This document shows positions 9,154 to 18,078 of a stretch of DNA of 64,000 bases, piece by piece. Source of the stretch: Arthrobacter pascens (GTDB lineage Bacteria; Actinomycetota; Actinomycetes; Actinomycetales; Micrococcaceae); NCBI RefSeq assembly GCF_017052465.1, contig NZ_JAFHKT010000134.1:115436-179435 (forward strand), read 5' to 3'. Position numbers and translations under genes: made by a program. The notes beneath the pieces were generated by a model. The model had not been told where the DNA came from. It made no database searches and saw nothing but the letters and a program-made list of their open reading frames with translations. The stretch's first letter is position 1. Every line of letters starts with the position of its first letter.

Positions 9154-10500
9154 TTATTCCTTGACCGTGAACCCCTGCTCGGTGCCGTACTTGACCGAGG
9201 CTTTCTGCCACGCGGTCAGGCCGTCCTTGAGCTTGGCGCCGGAGACGTAGGCCTGGCCGGCGGTGTCGTTGAAGATGCTGTTGGCGTAGACCTGGAACGG
9301 CAGGTAGGACCAGCCGGCGGGAACATTCTTCGCTGATTCGGCGAAGATCTGGTTGGCCTTTTGGCCGCCGAAGTACTTGAACTCGGTGTTCTGGAATTTC
9401 TCGGACGCGAGGTCCTTTGAGGTGGCGGGGAACGCGCCGCCGTCGATCCTCGCCTGGACGCCTTCCTCATCAACGTTGGAGTACTTCAGGAAGCCGTAGG
9501 CCAGCGCTGCCTGGCTGCTGGCCGCCGGAATGGCCAGCGAGCTGCCGCCGTTTTCGGCGCTGCTGTTGGCGCCCTTCTCCCACTGCGGCAAGGGTGCGAC
9601 CCGCCATTTGCCGGCCCCGTCGGCAACGCCGGAGACCAGGTTCCCGGGCATCCAGGCGCCGGTGGAAAGGGTGGCGATGGTGCCGTTGCCCAGGCCCTTG
9701 TACCACTCGTCGCTCCAGGAGCTGATGGGGGCCAGAAGGTCCTCGTCAATGAGCTTTTGCCAGGTCTCGGCGAACTTGGTGGACCCTTCGTCGGAGAAGT
9801 TCACGCCGACGTTGGTGCCGTCCACCTGGTAGGGCTTGCCGCCGGCCTGCCAGATCAGGCTGGTGGTGAACCCAGCGTCGCCGGTGTCGTTGGCGATGTA
9901 TGCCTTGGGGTCAGCCTTCTTCAGCGCACGTCCGGCCTCGAGGAACTCATCCCAGGTGGTGGGCACTGCGATGCCGTGCTTGTCGAAGAGCTGCTTGTTG
10001 TAGAACAGGGCCATGGGGCCGGAGTCCATGGGAAGGCCGTAGACGCCGCCCTGCGCCTGCACCGAGGACCACGGACCGGCCGTGAAGGTACCGTCGAGGT
10101 CTGCAGCTCCGAACTGGCCGAGGTCCGCCAGTGACTTGCTGAGCGCAAACTGCGGAAGGGCGTAGTACTCGATCTGCGCCACATCGGGCACGCCGGAGCC
10201 GGCGGATATTGCGTTCTGCAGGGCGGTGTATTGGTCGTTGCCGGTGCCTGCGTTGACCAGGTTGACGTCCACGTTGGGGTACTTGGCCTCGAAGCCCTCG
10301 GCGACTTTCTTCAGCGACTGGTCCCAGGCCCACACCGTCAGCTTGCCTCCTTTTTGGAGGGCGGCTTCGACGGCGTCGCTGTTGACCGTTTGCTGCGGCG
10401 CCGCGTTGCCGCCGCCTCCGCAAGCAGTGAGCCCCAGGGCGAGTGCGGCGGCGACGGCGGAAGTCTGCAGCAGGCCGCGGCGGGTCAGGGTCTTGATCAT
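9154..10500 (-). CDS. ABC transporter sugar-binding lipoprotein (galacto-oligosaccharide type)
   Basis: A 448-residue extracellular solute-binding protein of family 1. The N-terminus is a lipoprotein signal: RR at residues 7-8, a hydrophobic stretch and lipobox LTAC with the lipidated Cys at 27, followed by a GGGG linker. The body has typical features of carbohydrate-binding proteins (KLTVWAWDQSLKKV, a central YNKQLFDKHGI, TTWDEF). It follows the two permease genes and precedes GH42, so galactan-derived oligosaccharides are the likely ligand. No ATPase gene is in the operon; a shared MsiK-like ATPase elsewhere would be expected. Confidence 0.93.
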   Translation of the reverse strand: MIKTLTRRGLLQTSAVAAALALGLTACGGGGNAAPQQTVNSDAVEAALQKGGKLTVWAWDQSLKKVAEGFEAKYPNVDVNLVNAGTGNDQYTALQNAISAGSGVPDVAQIEYYALPQFALSKSLADLGQFGAADLDGTFTAGPWSSVQAQGGVYGLPMDSGPMALFYNKQLFDKHGIAVPTTWDEFLEAGRALKKADPKAYIANDTGDAGFTTSLIWQAGGKPYQVDGTNVGVNFSDEGSTKFAETWQKLIDEDLLAPISSWSDEWYKGLGNGTIATLSTGAWMPGNLVSGVADGAGKWRVAPLPQWEKGANSSAENGGSSLAIPAASSQAALAYGFLKYSNVDEEGVQARIDGGAFPATSKDLASEKFQNTEFKYFGGQKANQIFAESAKNVPAGWSYLPFQVYANSIFNDTAGQAYVSGAKLKDGLTAWQKASVKYGTEQGFTVKE

Positions 10501-10542
10501 GTCTTCCTTCTAACTGCGTTGTTGGTGAGGGTGGGACGGGCG

Positions 10543-11493
10543 TTATTCTTTGACGCTTCCGGCGGAAAGGCCGGACTGCCAGTAGCGCTGGAGCAGCAGG
10601 AACGCTGCGATCAGCGGAAGGATTGTGAGCAGGGAACCTGTGATGACCAGGTTGAAGATGGCTTCCCCGCCTGCGGTGCCGGCCTGCGCGTTCCAGGCGT
10701 TCAGGCCCAGGGTGAGCGGGTACCAGTCCGGGTTCTTCAGCATGATCAGCGGCAGGAAGTAGTTGTTCCAGGTGGCCACCATGGTGAAGAGCAGCACGGT
10801 GACAATGCCCGGGGTCAGCAGCGGAAGGCAGACCTGGAAGAAGGTGCGTGCCTCGCTGGCGCCGTCGATCCGGGCGGACTCCATGATTTCGGTGGGGATG
10901 GCCTCGGTGGCGAAGGTCCACATGAGGTATAGGCCGAAGGGCGAGATGAGCGAGGGGATGATTACGGCCCAGGGGGTGTTGGTGAGGCCCATCTGGCTGA
11001 ACATAAGGAACGTGGGGACCGCGAGTGCCGTGCCCGGAATGGCCACCGCTCCGATGACGACGGCGAACACGGCCTTCCGGCCGGGGAAATCGAACTTGGC
11101 CAGCGCGTAGCCACCGAGGACGGCGAGGAAAGTGGCACCGCCGGCGCCGAGCACGACGTAGAGGACTGTGTTGGCGAACCAGCGAAGGAAGATCCCGCCG
11201 TCGTAAGTTGCTGTCCGGGCGATGTTGTCCCAGAGGGCAAAATCGCCGTCGAACCACAGGCCGAAGGAGTTGAGCAGGCCGTCCTGCGTTTTGGTGGCGT
11301 TGACCAGCAGCCAGAACAGCGGGGCCAGGCTGTAGAGCAGGACAAGGCCCATCAGGAGAGTCAATGCCAGGCTGCGGCGGGAGCGCCGGGAGCCGGCTGT
11401 GCGCGGGGTCCGCAGGCGCGGGGTGCGGAGTTTCAGCGGCGCCGACGTTCCTGCGCCGGCACTGCCGGGGCGGGCGGCTGTCTGAACGCTCAT
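10543..11493 (-). CDS. Carbohydrate ABC transporter permease, MalG type
   Basis: A 316-residue inner-membrane protein with six predicted helices. The EAA loop that contacts the ATPase reads IMESARIDGASEARTFFQV, the standard form for CUT1 sugar permeases. A basic and Pro/Ala-rich N-terminal tail precedes the first helix. Its start lies 2 bp after the stop of the partner permease, with AAAGGAG as ribosome site, so the two are translated together. Confidence 0.93.
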   Translation of the reverse strand: MSVQTAARPGSAGAGTSAPLKLRTPRLRTPRTAGSRRSRRSLALTLLMGLVLLYSLAPLFWLLVNATKTQDGLLNSFGLWFDGDFALWDNIARTATYDGGIFLRWFANTVLYVVLGAGGATFLAVLGGYALAKFDFPGRKAVFAVVIGAVAIPGTALAVPTFLMFSQMGLTNTPWAVIIPSLISPFGLYLMWTFATEAIPTEIMESARIDGASEARTFFQVCLPLLTPGIVTVLLFTMVATWNNYFLPLIMLKNPDWYPLTLGLNAWNAQAGTAGGEAIFNLVITGSLLTILPLIAAFLLLQRYWQSGLSAGSVKE

Positions 11494-11495
11494 GG

Positions 11496-12434
11496 TCAGC
11501 GCTCCTTTCGCATGCCGCGGACCTGGACGGCGTAGGCAATGGCCATGGTGATCAGCCCCATGATGATCGCCACCGTGGCGGAGTAGTTGTACTGCTGCCC
11601 CGAGAACGACAGGGAGAAGGCGTACAGGTTGGGCGTGAAGTAGGTCGAGATGGTGTTGGGTGAGAGGCTCTTGAGGATGCTGGGCTCGTTGAAGAGCTGG
11701 AAACTGCCGATCACCGAGAAGATGGTGGCCACCACGATGGCGCCGCGGATGGCCGGCAGCTTGATCGCGGCGATGACCCTCAGCTGGCCGGCGCCGTCGA
11801 TCTCGGCGGCCTCATACAGGGACTTGGGGATAACGGTCAGCGCGGAGTAGAAGATCAGCATGTTGTAGCCGATGAACTCCCACGTGACGATGTTTCCGAT
11901 TGAGGCGAGCACCAGTTCGGAGGAGAGCGGGCTGGGCAGGTTCAGACCGAAGGCCTGGTTGATGTTTCCCACCAGCCCGAAGCGGGTGCCGTACATGAAG
12001 CCCCACATGAGCGTTGCGACGACGGCGGGCACGGCATAGGGCAGGAAGATCGAGATCCGGAAGAACGACTTCCCGTAGAGCCTGCCGCTGTCCAGGGCGA
12101 GGGCCACAACTAGGGCGATCGTCAGCATGACCGGCACCTGGACTGCCAGGAACAGCGAAACCCGTCCCAGCGCGGACCAGAACTGCTGGTCCCCCAACGC
12201 CCGTGCGTAGTTGTCCAGGCCCACGAAGGCGGTGCCGCCGATGAGCTGGTTGCGGAAGACGCTCAGGTAGATGGAATACGCGATCGGGGCGAGGAAAACC
12301 AAGGCGAAAACGGCCATGAAGGGGCCGATGAACCACCAGCCGGCCCACGAACGGCGGCTGGCGCGGCGGCTCGTGCGGGCCTGCGGGGCAGCCGCTCCTG
12401 CTCGCGCTGCGACTTGCGGGGACGTCATTGTCAT
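11496..12434 (-). CDS. Carbohydrate ABC transporter permease, MalF type
   Basis: A 312-residue membrane protein of the MalF/CUT1 group and the first gene of the galactan operon. The EAA loop is SLYEAAEIDGAGQLRV with KLPAIRG. Helices are seen at WWFIGPFMAVFALVFL and several later places. The ATG at 12434 has AGAGGA upstream, and a second in-frame ATG two codons later is possible. The promoter region carries two LacI-type operators (12487-12500 and 12520-12535). Confidence 0.93.
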   Translation of the reverse strand: MTMTSPQVAARAGAAAPQARTSRRASRRSWAGWWFIGPFMAVFALVFLAPIAYSIYLSVFRNQLIGGTAFVGLDNYARALGDQQFWSALGRVSLFLAVQVPVMLTIALVVALALDSGRLYGKSFFRISIFLPYAVPAVVATLMWGFMYGTRFGLVGNINQAFGLNLPSPLSSELVLASIGNIVTWEFIGYNMLIFYSALTVIPKSLYEAAEIDGAGQLRVIAAIKLPAIRGAIVVATIFSVIGSFQLFNEPSILKSLSPNTISTYFTPNLYAFSLSFSGQQYNYSATVAIIMGLITMAIAYAVQVRGMRKER

Positions 12435-12486
12435 GAAAGGTCCTCTTCAGGGCTGTGTCACCTGGCTGGTGACAGAAAACGTGGCC

Positions 12487-12500
12487 TGTTTGCGTAAACA
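12487..12500. promoter_or_regulatory. LacI-type operator, copy 1
   Basis: TGTTTGCGTAAACA, a palindrome with one mismatched base pair, in the divergent intergenic region between the permease gene (start 12434) and the lacI gene (start 12554). Its centre is 34 bp from copy 2. The central CG and A/T arms are typical of LacI-family operators. Confidence 0.8.
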
Positions 12501-12519
12501 TCAATGTGGGGTTTTGTGT

Positions 12520-12535
12520 ATGTTTGCGCAAACAT
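12520..12535. promoter_or_regulatory. LacI-type operator, copy 2 (perfect palindrome)
   Basis: ATGTTTGCGCAAACAT is a perfect 16-bp palindrome sharing its core with copy 1. It ends 18 bp before the lacI start and just upstream of the likely -10 element, where binding would block lacI transcription. Autoregulation plus control of the galactan operon is inferred. Confidence 0.85.
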
Positions 12536-12541
12536 GATTGG

Positions 12542-12547
12542 TACGAT
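12542..12547 (+). promoter_or_regulatory. Probable -10 element giving a leaderless lacI transcript
   Basis: TACGAT ends 7 bases before the A of the lacI ATG at 12554. There is no ribosome site in between. This spacing is that of leaderless actinobacterial promoters, in which transcription begins at the start codon. Confidence 0.55.
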
Positions 12548-12553
12548 GGTGAC

Positions 12554-13633
12554 ATGGAGCACGAACCCGGTCAACCCCCGGTCCGCAATTTGCCCCCCGC
12601 GAAGGAGGCGGCCGGCGCCGCGCCGCGGCGCAAGCAGCAGGTGTCCATGGCCGACGTCGCCAAGCTCGCCGGAGTCTCATCCCAAACGGTTTCCCGCGTG
12701 TCCAACGGGAGCCCGGACGTCATCGAAAGCACGCGGCGCCAGGTCATTGCGGCCATGAACGAACTCGGATACCGGCCGAACAGTGCCGCCCGGGCGCTCA
12801 AGCGGGGCAGCTTCCGGACCATTGGGGTGATCACGTTCTCGCTGTCCTCGCTGGGAAACATGCGCACGCTTGAGGCCATTGCACTGCACGCAGCCCGGCA
12901 GGACTTCGCCATCACGCTGATCCCGGTGACGGCACCAACGCAGGCCGGGATCCAGGGTGCTTTCTCGAGGATGGGCGAACTCGCCGTTGACGCGGTGATA
13001 GCGATCATGGAGGTCCACCTCCTGGATGCGGCGACCGTGACACTGCCTCCTGGAGTTAAGGTGGTCGTCGTCGATTCCGACGCCGGCGAGCAGTACAGCG
13101 TGGTGGACACAGACCAGGCCGACGGCGCCCGCAAGGCCGTCAGACACCTCCTGGACCTCGGCCACGAGACCGTCTGGCACGTCGCCGGCCCCGAAGAATC
13201 CTTCGCCAGCGAACGCCGTGCCGCCGCCTGGCGCACCACCCTTACCGACGCCGGAAAGGCCGTCCCGCCGGTGCTCCGCGGCGACTGGTCGGCGGACTCC
13301 GGCTACGAGGCCGGACTCCGGCTCGCTGACGAACCCGGCTGCACGGCCGTGTTCGCCGCGAACGACCACATGGCCCTCGGCCTGCTCCGGGCCTTCCGCG
13401 AAAAGGGGAAAGCAGTCCCCGAAGACGTCAGCCTGGTCGGCTTCGACGACGTCCCCGAAGCCTCCTCCTACGCTCCCCCGCTGACCACGGTCCACCAGAA
13501 CTTCGCCGACGTCGGCAACCAGTGCGTCGACAACGTCCTCCAACAGATCCGCACCAACACCACCGAACCCGGCATCACTCTCGTCCCCACCCAACTGGTT
13601 GTACGCAACAGCACCGCCCCGCCAAAGCACTGA
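12554..13633 (+). CDS. LacI family transcriptional regulator of the galactan operon
   Basis: A 359-residue repressor when started at ATG 12554; an upstream ATG at 12506 would run through the operator and is unlikely. After a 30-residue tail the helix-turn-helix reads VSMADVAKLAGVSSQTVSRV with the hinge NSAARALKRG. The ligand-binding half has the usual features, including GFDDVPEASSYAPPLTTVHQ near the C-terminus. It is divergent from the galactan operon, with two TGTTTGCG-type operators between. A galactose or galactobiose-type inducer is likely but inferred. Confidence 0.92.
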   Translation: MEHEPGQPPVRNLPPAKEAAGAAPRRKQQVSMADVAKLAGVSSQTVSRVSNGSPDVIESTRRQVIAAMNELGYRPNSAARALKRGSFRTIGVITFSLSSLGNMRTLEAIALHAARQDFAITLIPVTAPTQAGIQGAFSRMGELAVDAVIAIMEVHLLDAATVTLPPGVKVVVVDSDAGEQYSVVDTDQADGARKAVRHLLDLGHETVWHVAGPEESFASERRAAAWRTTLTDAGKAVPPVLRGDWSADSGYEAGLRLADEPGCTAVFAANDHMALGLLRAFREKGKAVPEDVSLVGFDDVPEASSYAPPLTTVHQNFADVGNQCVDNVLQQIRTNTTEPGITLVPTQLVVRNSTAPPKH

Positions 13634-13669
13634 ACATCTCGCAATCCTCGGCTTGCGGGACTCGCCCCG

Positions 13670-15676
13670 CTAAACCTCCGCCACCGGGGCCGCGAACTGC
13701 GCCTCATACAGTCGCGCGTAAGCCCCACCCGCGGCCAACAACGACGTATGCGTCCCCTGCTCCACGATCTGGCCGGACTCCATCACCAGGATGAGGTCGG
13801 CGTCCCGGATCGTGGACAGGCGGTGCGCAATGACGAAGCTCGTCCGGTCGGACCGCAGCGCGCTCATCGCCTGCTGCACCAACACCTCGGTCCGCGTATC
13901 CACCGAGCTCGTCGCCTCATCGAGAATCAAAACAGAAGGCCGGGCCAGGAACGCCCGCGCAATCGTCAGCAGCTGCTTCTCACCCGCCGAAACGTTCCCA
14001 CCCTCGTCCTCCAGCACGGTGTCGTACCCCTCGGGCAGCGAGTGCACGAACCGGTCCACGTACGTCGCCTGCGCCGCCTCCAGGATCTCGTCTTCAGTTG
14101 CAGTAGGCCGGCCGTACGCGATGTTGTCCCTGATGGTCCCGCCGAAAAGCCACGTATCCTGCAGCACCATGCCCATCCGCGAGCGCAGCTCGCGCCGGGA
14201 AACAGCGGTGACGTCCACGCCGTCGAGCGTTATCCGCCCGGCATCCAGCTCGTAGAACCGCATCATCAGGTTCACCAGCGTCGTCTTGCCGGCGCCGGTG
14301 GGGCCGACGATCGCCACCGTCTGCCCCGGCTCCGCCACCAACGAAAGGGAAGAGATCAGCGGCTTGTCCGGCGAATAGGAGAACGAGACATTCTCGAACA
14401 CCAGCCGCCCCCGCCCGCCGGCAGGAACAGAACCAACAGCTTCCGGCGACTCCTCCGGCTCATCCAGCAACGAGAACACCCGCTCCGCCGACGCCACCCC
14501 GGACTGCAGCAGGTTCGCCATCGATCCCAGCTGGGCCAGCGGCATGGTGAACTGCCGCGAGTACTGGATGAACGCCTGCACGTCGCCCAGCTGCATCGCC
14601 CCGGAGGCCACCTGCAGCCCGCCCACCACGGCGATCCCCACGTACACCAGGTTCCCGATGAACGTCATGGCCGGCATGATCAGCCCGGAAATGAACTGCG
14701 CGCCGAAGCTCGCCTGGTACAGCTCCCCGTTCTTCTGCCGGAACCGCTCCCCCACCTCCTGCTGCCGGCCGAACACCTTCACCAGCGCATGCCCTGTGTA
14801 CGTCTCCTCGATCTGCCCGTTCAGCTCCCCGGTGTGCTTCCACTGCGCCACGAACAGCTTCTGCGAGCGCTTGGCGATCACCGCCGTCGTCACCAGCGTC
14901 AGCGGAACGGTCACCAGCGCAATCACCGCCAGCGTGGGCGAGAGCAGGAACATCATCAGCAGCACGCCGAAAACGGTGAGCAGCGACGTGACCGCCTGGG
15001 AGATCGACTGCTGCAGGCTCTGCGAAATGTTGTCGACGTCGTTGGTCACCCGGCTGAGCAGCTCGCCGCGCTGGATCGAATCGAAGTACCGCAGCGGCAG
15101 CCGGTTGATCTTCGCCTCGATCCGCTCGCGCAGCCGGTACACCGTCCGCTGCACGACGCCGTTGAGCACATACGCCTGCACCCACATGAACGCCGAGGCC
15201 AGCACATACAGCGCCAGCGCCCACAGCAGCACGCTGGCCAGCGCCGTGAAGTCGATGCCCGTCCCCGGCGTCAGCGTCATGGCCCCGAGCATGTCCGCCT
15301 GCGAATCCTGGCCGGCGGCCCGCAGCCCCGCGATCACCTCGTCCTTGCTCGCCCCGGCCGGCAGGTCCCGGGACACCACGCCGGCGAAAATGATGTTGGT
15401 GCCCTCGCCCAGCAGCCGCGGGCCGATCACGGACAGCGCCACCGCAGCCACGCTCAGCACAATCACCAGCACCAGCCACGCCCGCTCCGGCCGCAGCGTG
15501 CCCAGCAGCCGCCTGGCGGAGGGCCAGAAGTTCAGCGCCTTCTCCGCGGGGACGTTCATCCCCGCGAACGGCCCGCCGCGGCCGGGCCCCATCGGCGGGC
15601 GCGGCGGGCGTCCGACGGCGGTGGTCCCGGTTTCCGCGGGCGGTCCCGTCCGGCTGGGGGTGCTACGCCCGCTCAC
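13670..15676 (-). CDS. ABC exporter half-transporter, consensus-ATPase subunit
   Basis: A 668-residue protein with a transmembrane domain (about 60-400) and a nucleotide-binding domain. The GTG start at 15676 overlaps the TGA of the partner gene (GTGA) and has AGGAGG upstream. Walker A is GPTGAGKTT, Walker B LILDEATSSVD with the catalytic Glu, and the switch His is in VIAHRLST. The signature, however, reads NVSAGEKQ instead of LSGGQ. This pairs logically with the partner, whose Walker B and switch are altered, as in TM287/TM288-type heterodimeric exporters with one dead ATP site. The N-terminal 40 residues are Pro/Gly-rich. The substrate is unknown; multidrug or lipid export is typical. Confidence 0.92.
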   Translation of the reverse strand: MSGRSTPSRTGPPAETGTTAVGRPPRPPMGPGRGGPFAGMNVPAEKALNFWPSARRLLGTLRPERAWLVLVIVLSVAAVALSVIGPRLLGEGTNIIFAGVVSRDLPAGASKDEVIAGLRAAGQDSQADMLGAMTLTPGTGIDFTALASVLLWALALYVLASAFMWVQAYVLNGVVQRTVYRLRERIEAKINRLPLRYFDSIQRGELLSRVTNDVDNISQSLQQSISQAVTSLLTVFGVLLMMFLLSPTLAVIALVTVPLTLVTTAVIAKRSQKLFVAQWKHTGELNGQIEETYTGHALVKVFGRQQEVGERFRQKNGELYQASFGAQFISGLIMPAMTFIGNLVYVGIAVVGGLQVASGAMQLGDVQAFIQYSRQFTMPLAQLGSMANLLQSGVASAERVFSLLDEPEESPEAVGSVPAGGRGRLVFENVSFSYSPDKPLISSLSLVAEPGQTVAIVGPTGAGKTTLVNLMMRFYELDAGRITLDGVDVTAVSRRELRSRMGMVLQDTWLFGGTIRDNIAYGRPTATEDEILEAAQATYVDRFVHSLPEGYDTVLEDEGGNVSAGEKQLLTIARAFLARPSVLILDEATSSVDTRTEVLVQQAMSALRSDRTSFVIAHRLSTIRDADLILVMESGQIVEQGTHTSLLAAGGAYARLYEAQFAAPVAEV

Positions 15677-17415
15677 GCCGCCTCCTCCGCTGCCAGCTGT
15701 GAGGACACGATCTCGCGGTACGTCTCGGAGGTCTCCAGCAGCCCATCGTGCGTTCCGCGCCCCACGATCCTGCCGTCGTCGAGCACCAGGATCTGGTCCG
15801 CGTCGGCGATGCTGGAGACCCGCTGGGCGATGATCACCAGGGTGGCCCCGGCGGTGTCGTGCTTGAGCGCCTGCCGGAGCCGCGCGTCGGTGGCGGTGTC
15901 CAGCGACGAGAACGAATCGTCGAAGATGTAGAGCTCGGGCCGTTTCACCAGCGCCCGGGCGATCGCGATCCGCTGCCGCTGCCCGCCGGAGACGTTGGTG
16001 CCGCCCTGCGAAATGGGCGCATCCAGCCCGCCCTCCATCTCCCGGACGAAGTCCTGCGCCTGCGCCGTGGCCAGCGCCCGCCACAGCTCATCCTCCGTGG
16101 CGTCCGGCTTGCCGTAGAGCAGATTGCTGCGCACCGTGCCGGAGAACAGGTACGGCCGCTGCGGCACCAGCCCGATGTGACCCCACAGCTGGTCCGGGTG
16201 CAGCTCGCGGACGTCCACGCCGTCGAACTTCACCGAGCCGCTGGTCGCGTCGAAAAGCCGCGGCAGCAGGTTCACGAGCGTGGTCTTGCCGGACCCGGTG
16301 CTGCCGATGATCGCCGTCGTCCGCCCCGACCGGGCGGTGAAACTGATGCCGGACAGCACCGGCTGCTCGGCACCCGGGTAGGAGAACCCGACGTCGTGCA
16401 TCTCCAGCTCGCCGCGCCCCAGCTGGCCTGCGGCGACCGCCACCGGTGCCAGCGGCGGCCGCACGCTCGACTCCGTCCCCAGCACCTCGCCGATCCGGTC
16501 CGCAGAGACCGCGGCGCGCGGGATCATCACCGCCATGAACGTGGCCATCATGACGGACATCAGGATCTGCAGCAGGTAGCTGAGGAACGCGATGAGCGTG
16601 CCCACCTGCATGGAACCGTCCTCGATCCGGAACGAGCCGAACCAGATCACCGCCACGCTGGAGACGTTCAGCACCAGCATCACCACGGGAAACGCGAGCG
16701 CCATGAGCCGGCCGGCCCGCAGGGCCGTGTCCGTGACGTCCTCGTTGGCCCGCGCGAACCGGGCGGTTTCGATGTCCTCGCGCACGAACGCCCGCACCAC
16801 CCGGACGCCGGTGAGCTGCTCGCGGAGCACCCGGTTGACCGTGTCGATCCGCACCTGCATCTTGCGGAACAGCGGCACCATCCGGCTGATGATCACGCCC
16901 ACCCCGGCCAGCAGCACCGGCACGCTGACCGCGATGAGCCAGGACAGCTGGGCATCCTGCCGCACCGCCATCACCACGCCGCCGATGCTGAGCATGGGCG
17001 CGGCCACCATCATCGTGGCGGACATCAGCACCAGCTGCTGGACCTGCTGGACGTCGTTGGTGGAGCGGGTGATGAGGCTCGGCGCCCCGAACCGGGTGAC
17101 CTCCTGCTCGGAGAACTCCCCCACCCGGGTGAAGATGGCCCCACGCAGGTCCCGGCCCAGGCCCATGGCCGCCTTCGCCCCGAAGTACACGGCCACCACC
17201 GCGCACGCGATCTGCAGCAAGGTGATGACCAGCATGAGGCTGCCCAGGCTGAGAATGACGCCAGTGTCCCCCTTGGCCACGCCCTCATCGATGATGTCGG
17301 CGTTCAGCGTGGGCAGGTAGAGCGAGGCGATGGACTGCGCCAGCTGGAAAACGACGACGGCGATCAGCAGCCGCCGCTGCGGCCGCAGGTATTCAACGAG
17401 CAGCTTCCAGAGCAT
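15673..17415 (-). CDS. ABC exporter half-transporter, degenerate-ATPase subunit
   Basis: A 580-residue half-transporter: six-helix domain about 15-300, then the ATPase. Walker A is GSTGSGKTT and the signature a good NVSGGQRQR. Walker B is LYIFDDSFSSLD, with Asp where the catalytic Glu should be, and the switch residue is Gln in VIIAQRVSSI instead of His. These are the marks of the non-catalytic half of a heterodimeric exporter; the partner (13670-15676) supplies the working Glu and His. It is the first gene of the pair, with a 4-bp overlap. Confidence 0.92.
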   Translation of the reverse strand: MLWKLLVEYLRPQRRLLIAVVVFQLAQSIASLYLPTLNADIIDEGVAKGDTGVILSLGSLMLVITLLQIACAVVAVYFGAKAAMGLGRDLRGAIFTRVGEFSEQEVTRFGAPSLITRSTNDVQQVQQLVLMSATMMVAAPMLSIGGVVMAVRQDAQLSWLIAVSVPVLLAGVGVIISRMVPLFRKMQVRIDTVNRVLREQLTGVRVVRAFVREDIETARFARANEDVTDTALRAGRLMALAFPVVMLVLNVSSVAVIWFGSFRIEDGSMQVGTLIAFLSYLLQILMSVMMATFMAVMIPRAAVSADRIGEVLGTESSVRPPLAPVAVAAGQLGRGELEMHDVGFSYPGAEQPVLSGISFTARSGRTTAIIGSTGSGKTTLVNLLPRLFDATSGSVKFDGVDVRELHPDQLWGHIGLVPQRPYLFSGTVRSNLLYGKPDATEDELWRALATAQAQDFVREMEGGLDAPISQGGTNVSGGQRQRIAIARALVKRPELYIFDDSFSSLDTATDARLRQALKHDTAGATLVIIAQRVSSIADADQILVLDDGRIVGRGTHDGLLETSETYREIVSSQLAAEEAA

Positions 17416-17525
17416 CCGGACTCCACTTCACGCCGCGAGGGTTCCTCCGGAGCCCGCGCAATCAGATTCGAAGGCCAGTTTACGACCGGAGCCTTGGAAC
17501 GGACCGGACCTCGTTCCCTACCCTT

Positions 17526-17561
17526 GGCCGGTCCCGGAACGCGGGCCGGTCCCGGATCGCG
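17526..17561. repeat. Tandem 18-bp repeat, two copies
   Basis: GGCCGGTCCCGGAACGCG is followed directly by GGCCGGTCCCGGATCGCG, with one difference. It lies in the divergent gap between the ABC exporter and the small membrane protein gene. No function is evident. Confidence 0.8.
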
Positions 17562-17627
17562 GGCCTGTAGGCTGAGAACCACCGCCGGATAACCGCGGTG
17601 AGAGCATGTTGAAGATTGGGGACTTCA

Positions 17628-18032
17628 TTGGGGGAACAGAGCTTGGATTCCGGCGTGCCGGAAAACATACCGGTAACCGTACGAGCAGCGACAGCATTCT
17701 GGCTTGTCAGTGCGGCGGCCGGCATCCTGCCGGTCATTCTGGAGGCGGCCGGGATCAACTACGGCCAGTCCACGCCCGCCTGGGCGGTGCCCTACCTGGT
17801 GGTGTCCGCCGTGCCAGTGGCTGCACTGCAGGTCTGGGCCGCACTCGAACTGCTGCGCGGCGCACGCTGGTCCCGCATTTTGCTGACCGTCGTGGCCGCC
17901 CTGTCTGCCATCGTGACGCCGCTGCACCTGTCCGGCCTCATCCTGGCCGGGCTGTCACTGACGCTGGCCGGGGCAATACTCATGTGGCTGCCTGCGACCA
18001 GCCCGTTCTTCCGGCAGGACAGCCCAGGGTAA
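17628..18032 (+). CDS. Small membrane protein of unknown function
   Basis: About 134 residues with four hydrophobic segments (AATAFWLVSAAAGILPVIL, YLVVSAVPVAALQVW, ILLTVVAALSAIV, LILAGLSLTLAGAILMWL), so probably a four-helix membrane protein. I do not recognise the family. The start is uncertain: TTG 17628 has GGGGA five bases upstream, while TTG 17616 and a later GTG are alternatives. It is followed 46 bp later by the deacylase gene. Confidence 0.6.
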   Translation: MGEQSLDSGVPENIPVTVRAATAFWLVSAAAGILPVILEAAGINYGQSTPAWAVPYLVVSAVPVAALQVWAALELLRGARWSRILLTVVAALSAIVTPLHLSGLILAGLSLTLAGAILMWLPATSPFFRQDSPG

Positions 18033-18078
18033 CGTCCCCGCCGGTGGCGGTATTTTTGAACTGACGAGAGGAACGCCC

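Noticed and set aside
13748..17592. Two long plus-strand frames across the ABC exporter genes
   Set aside because: Translations are His/Arg/Gln-rich without domains; the minus-strand genes carry all ABC motifs.
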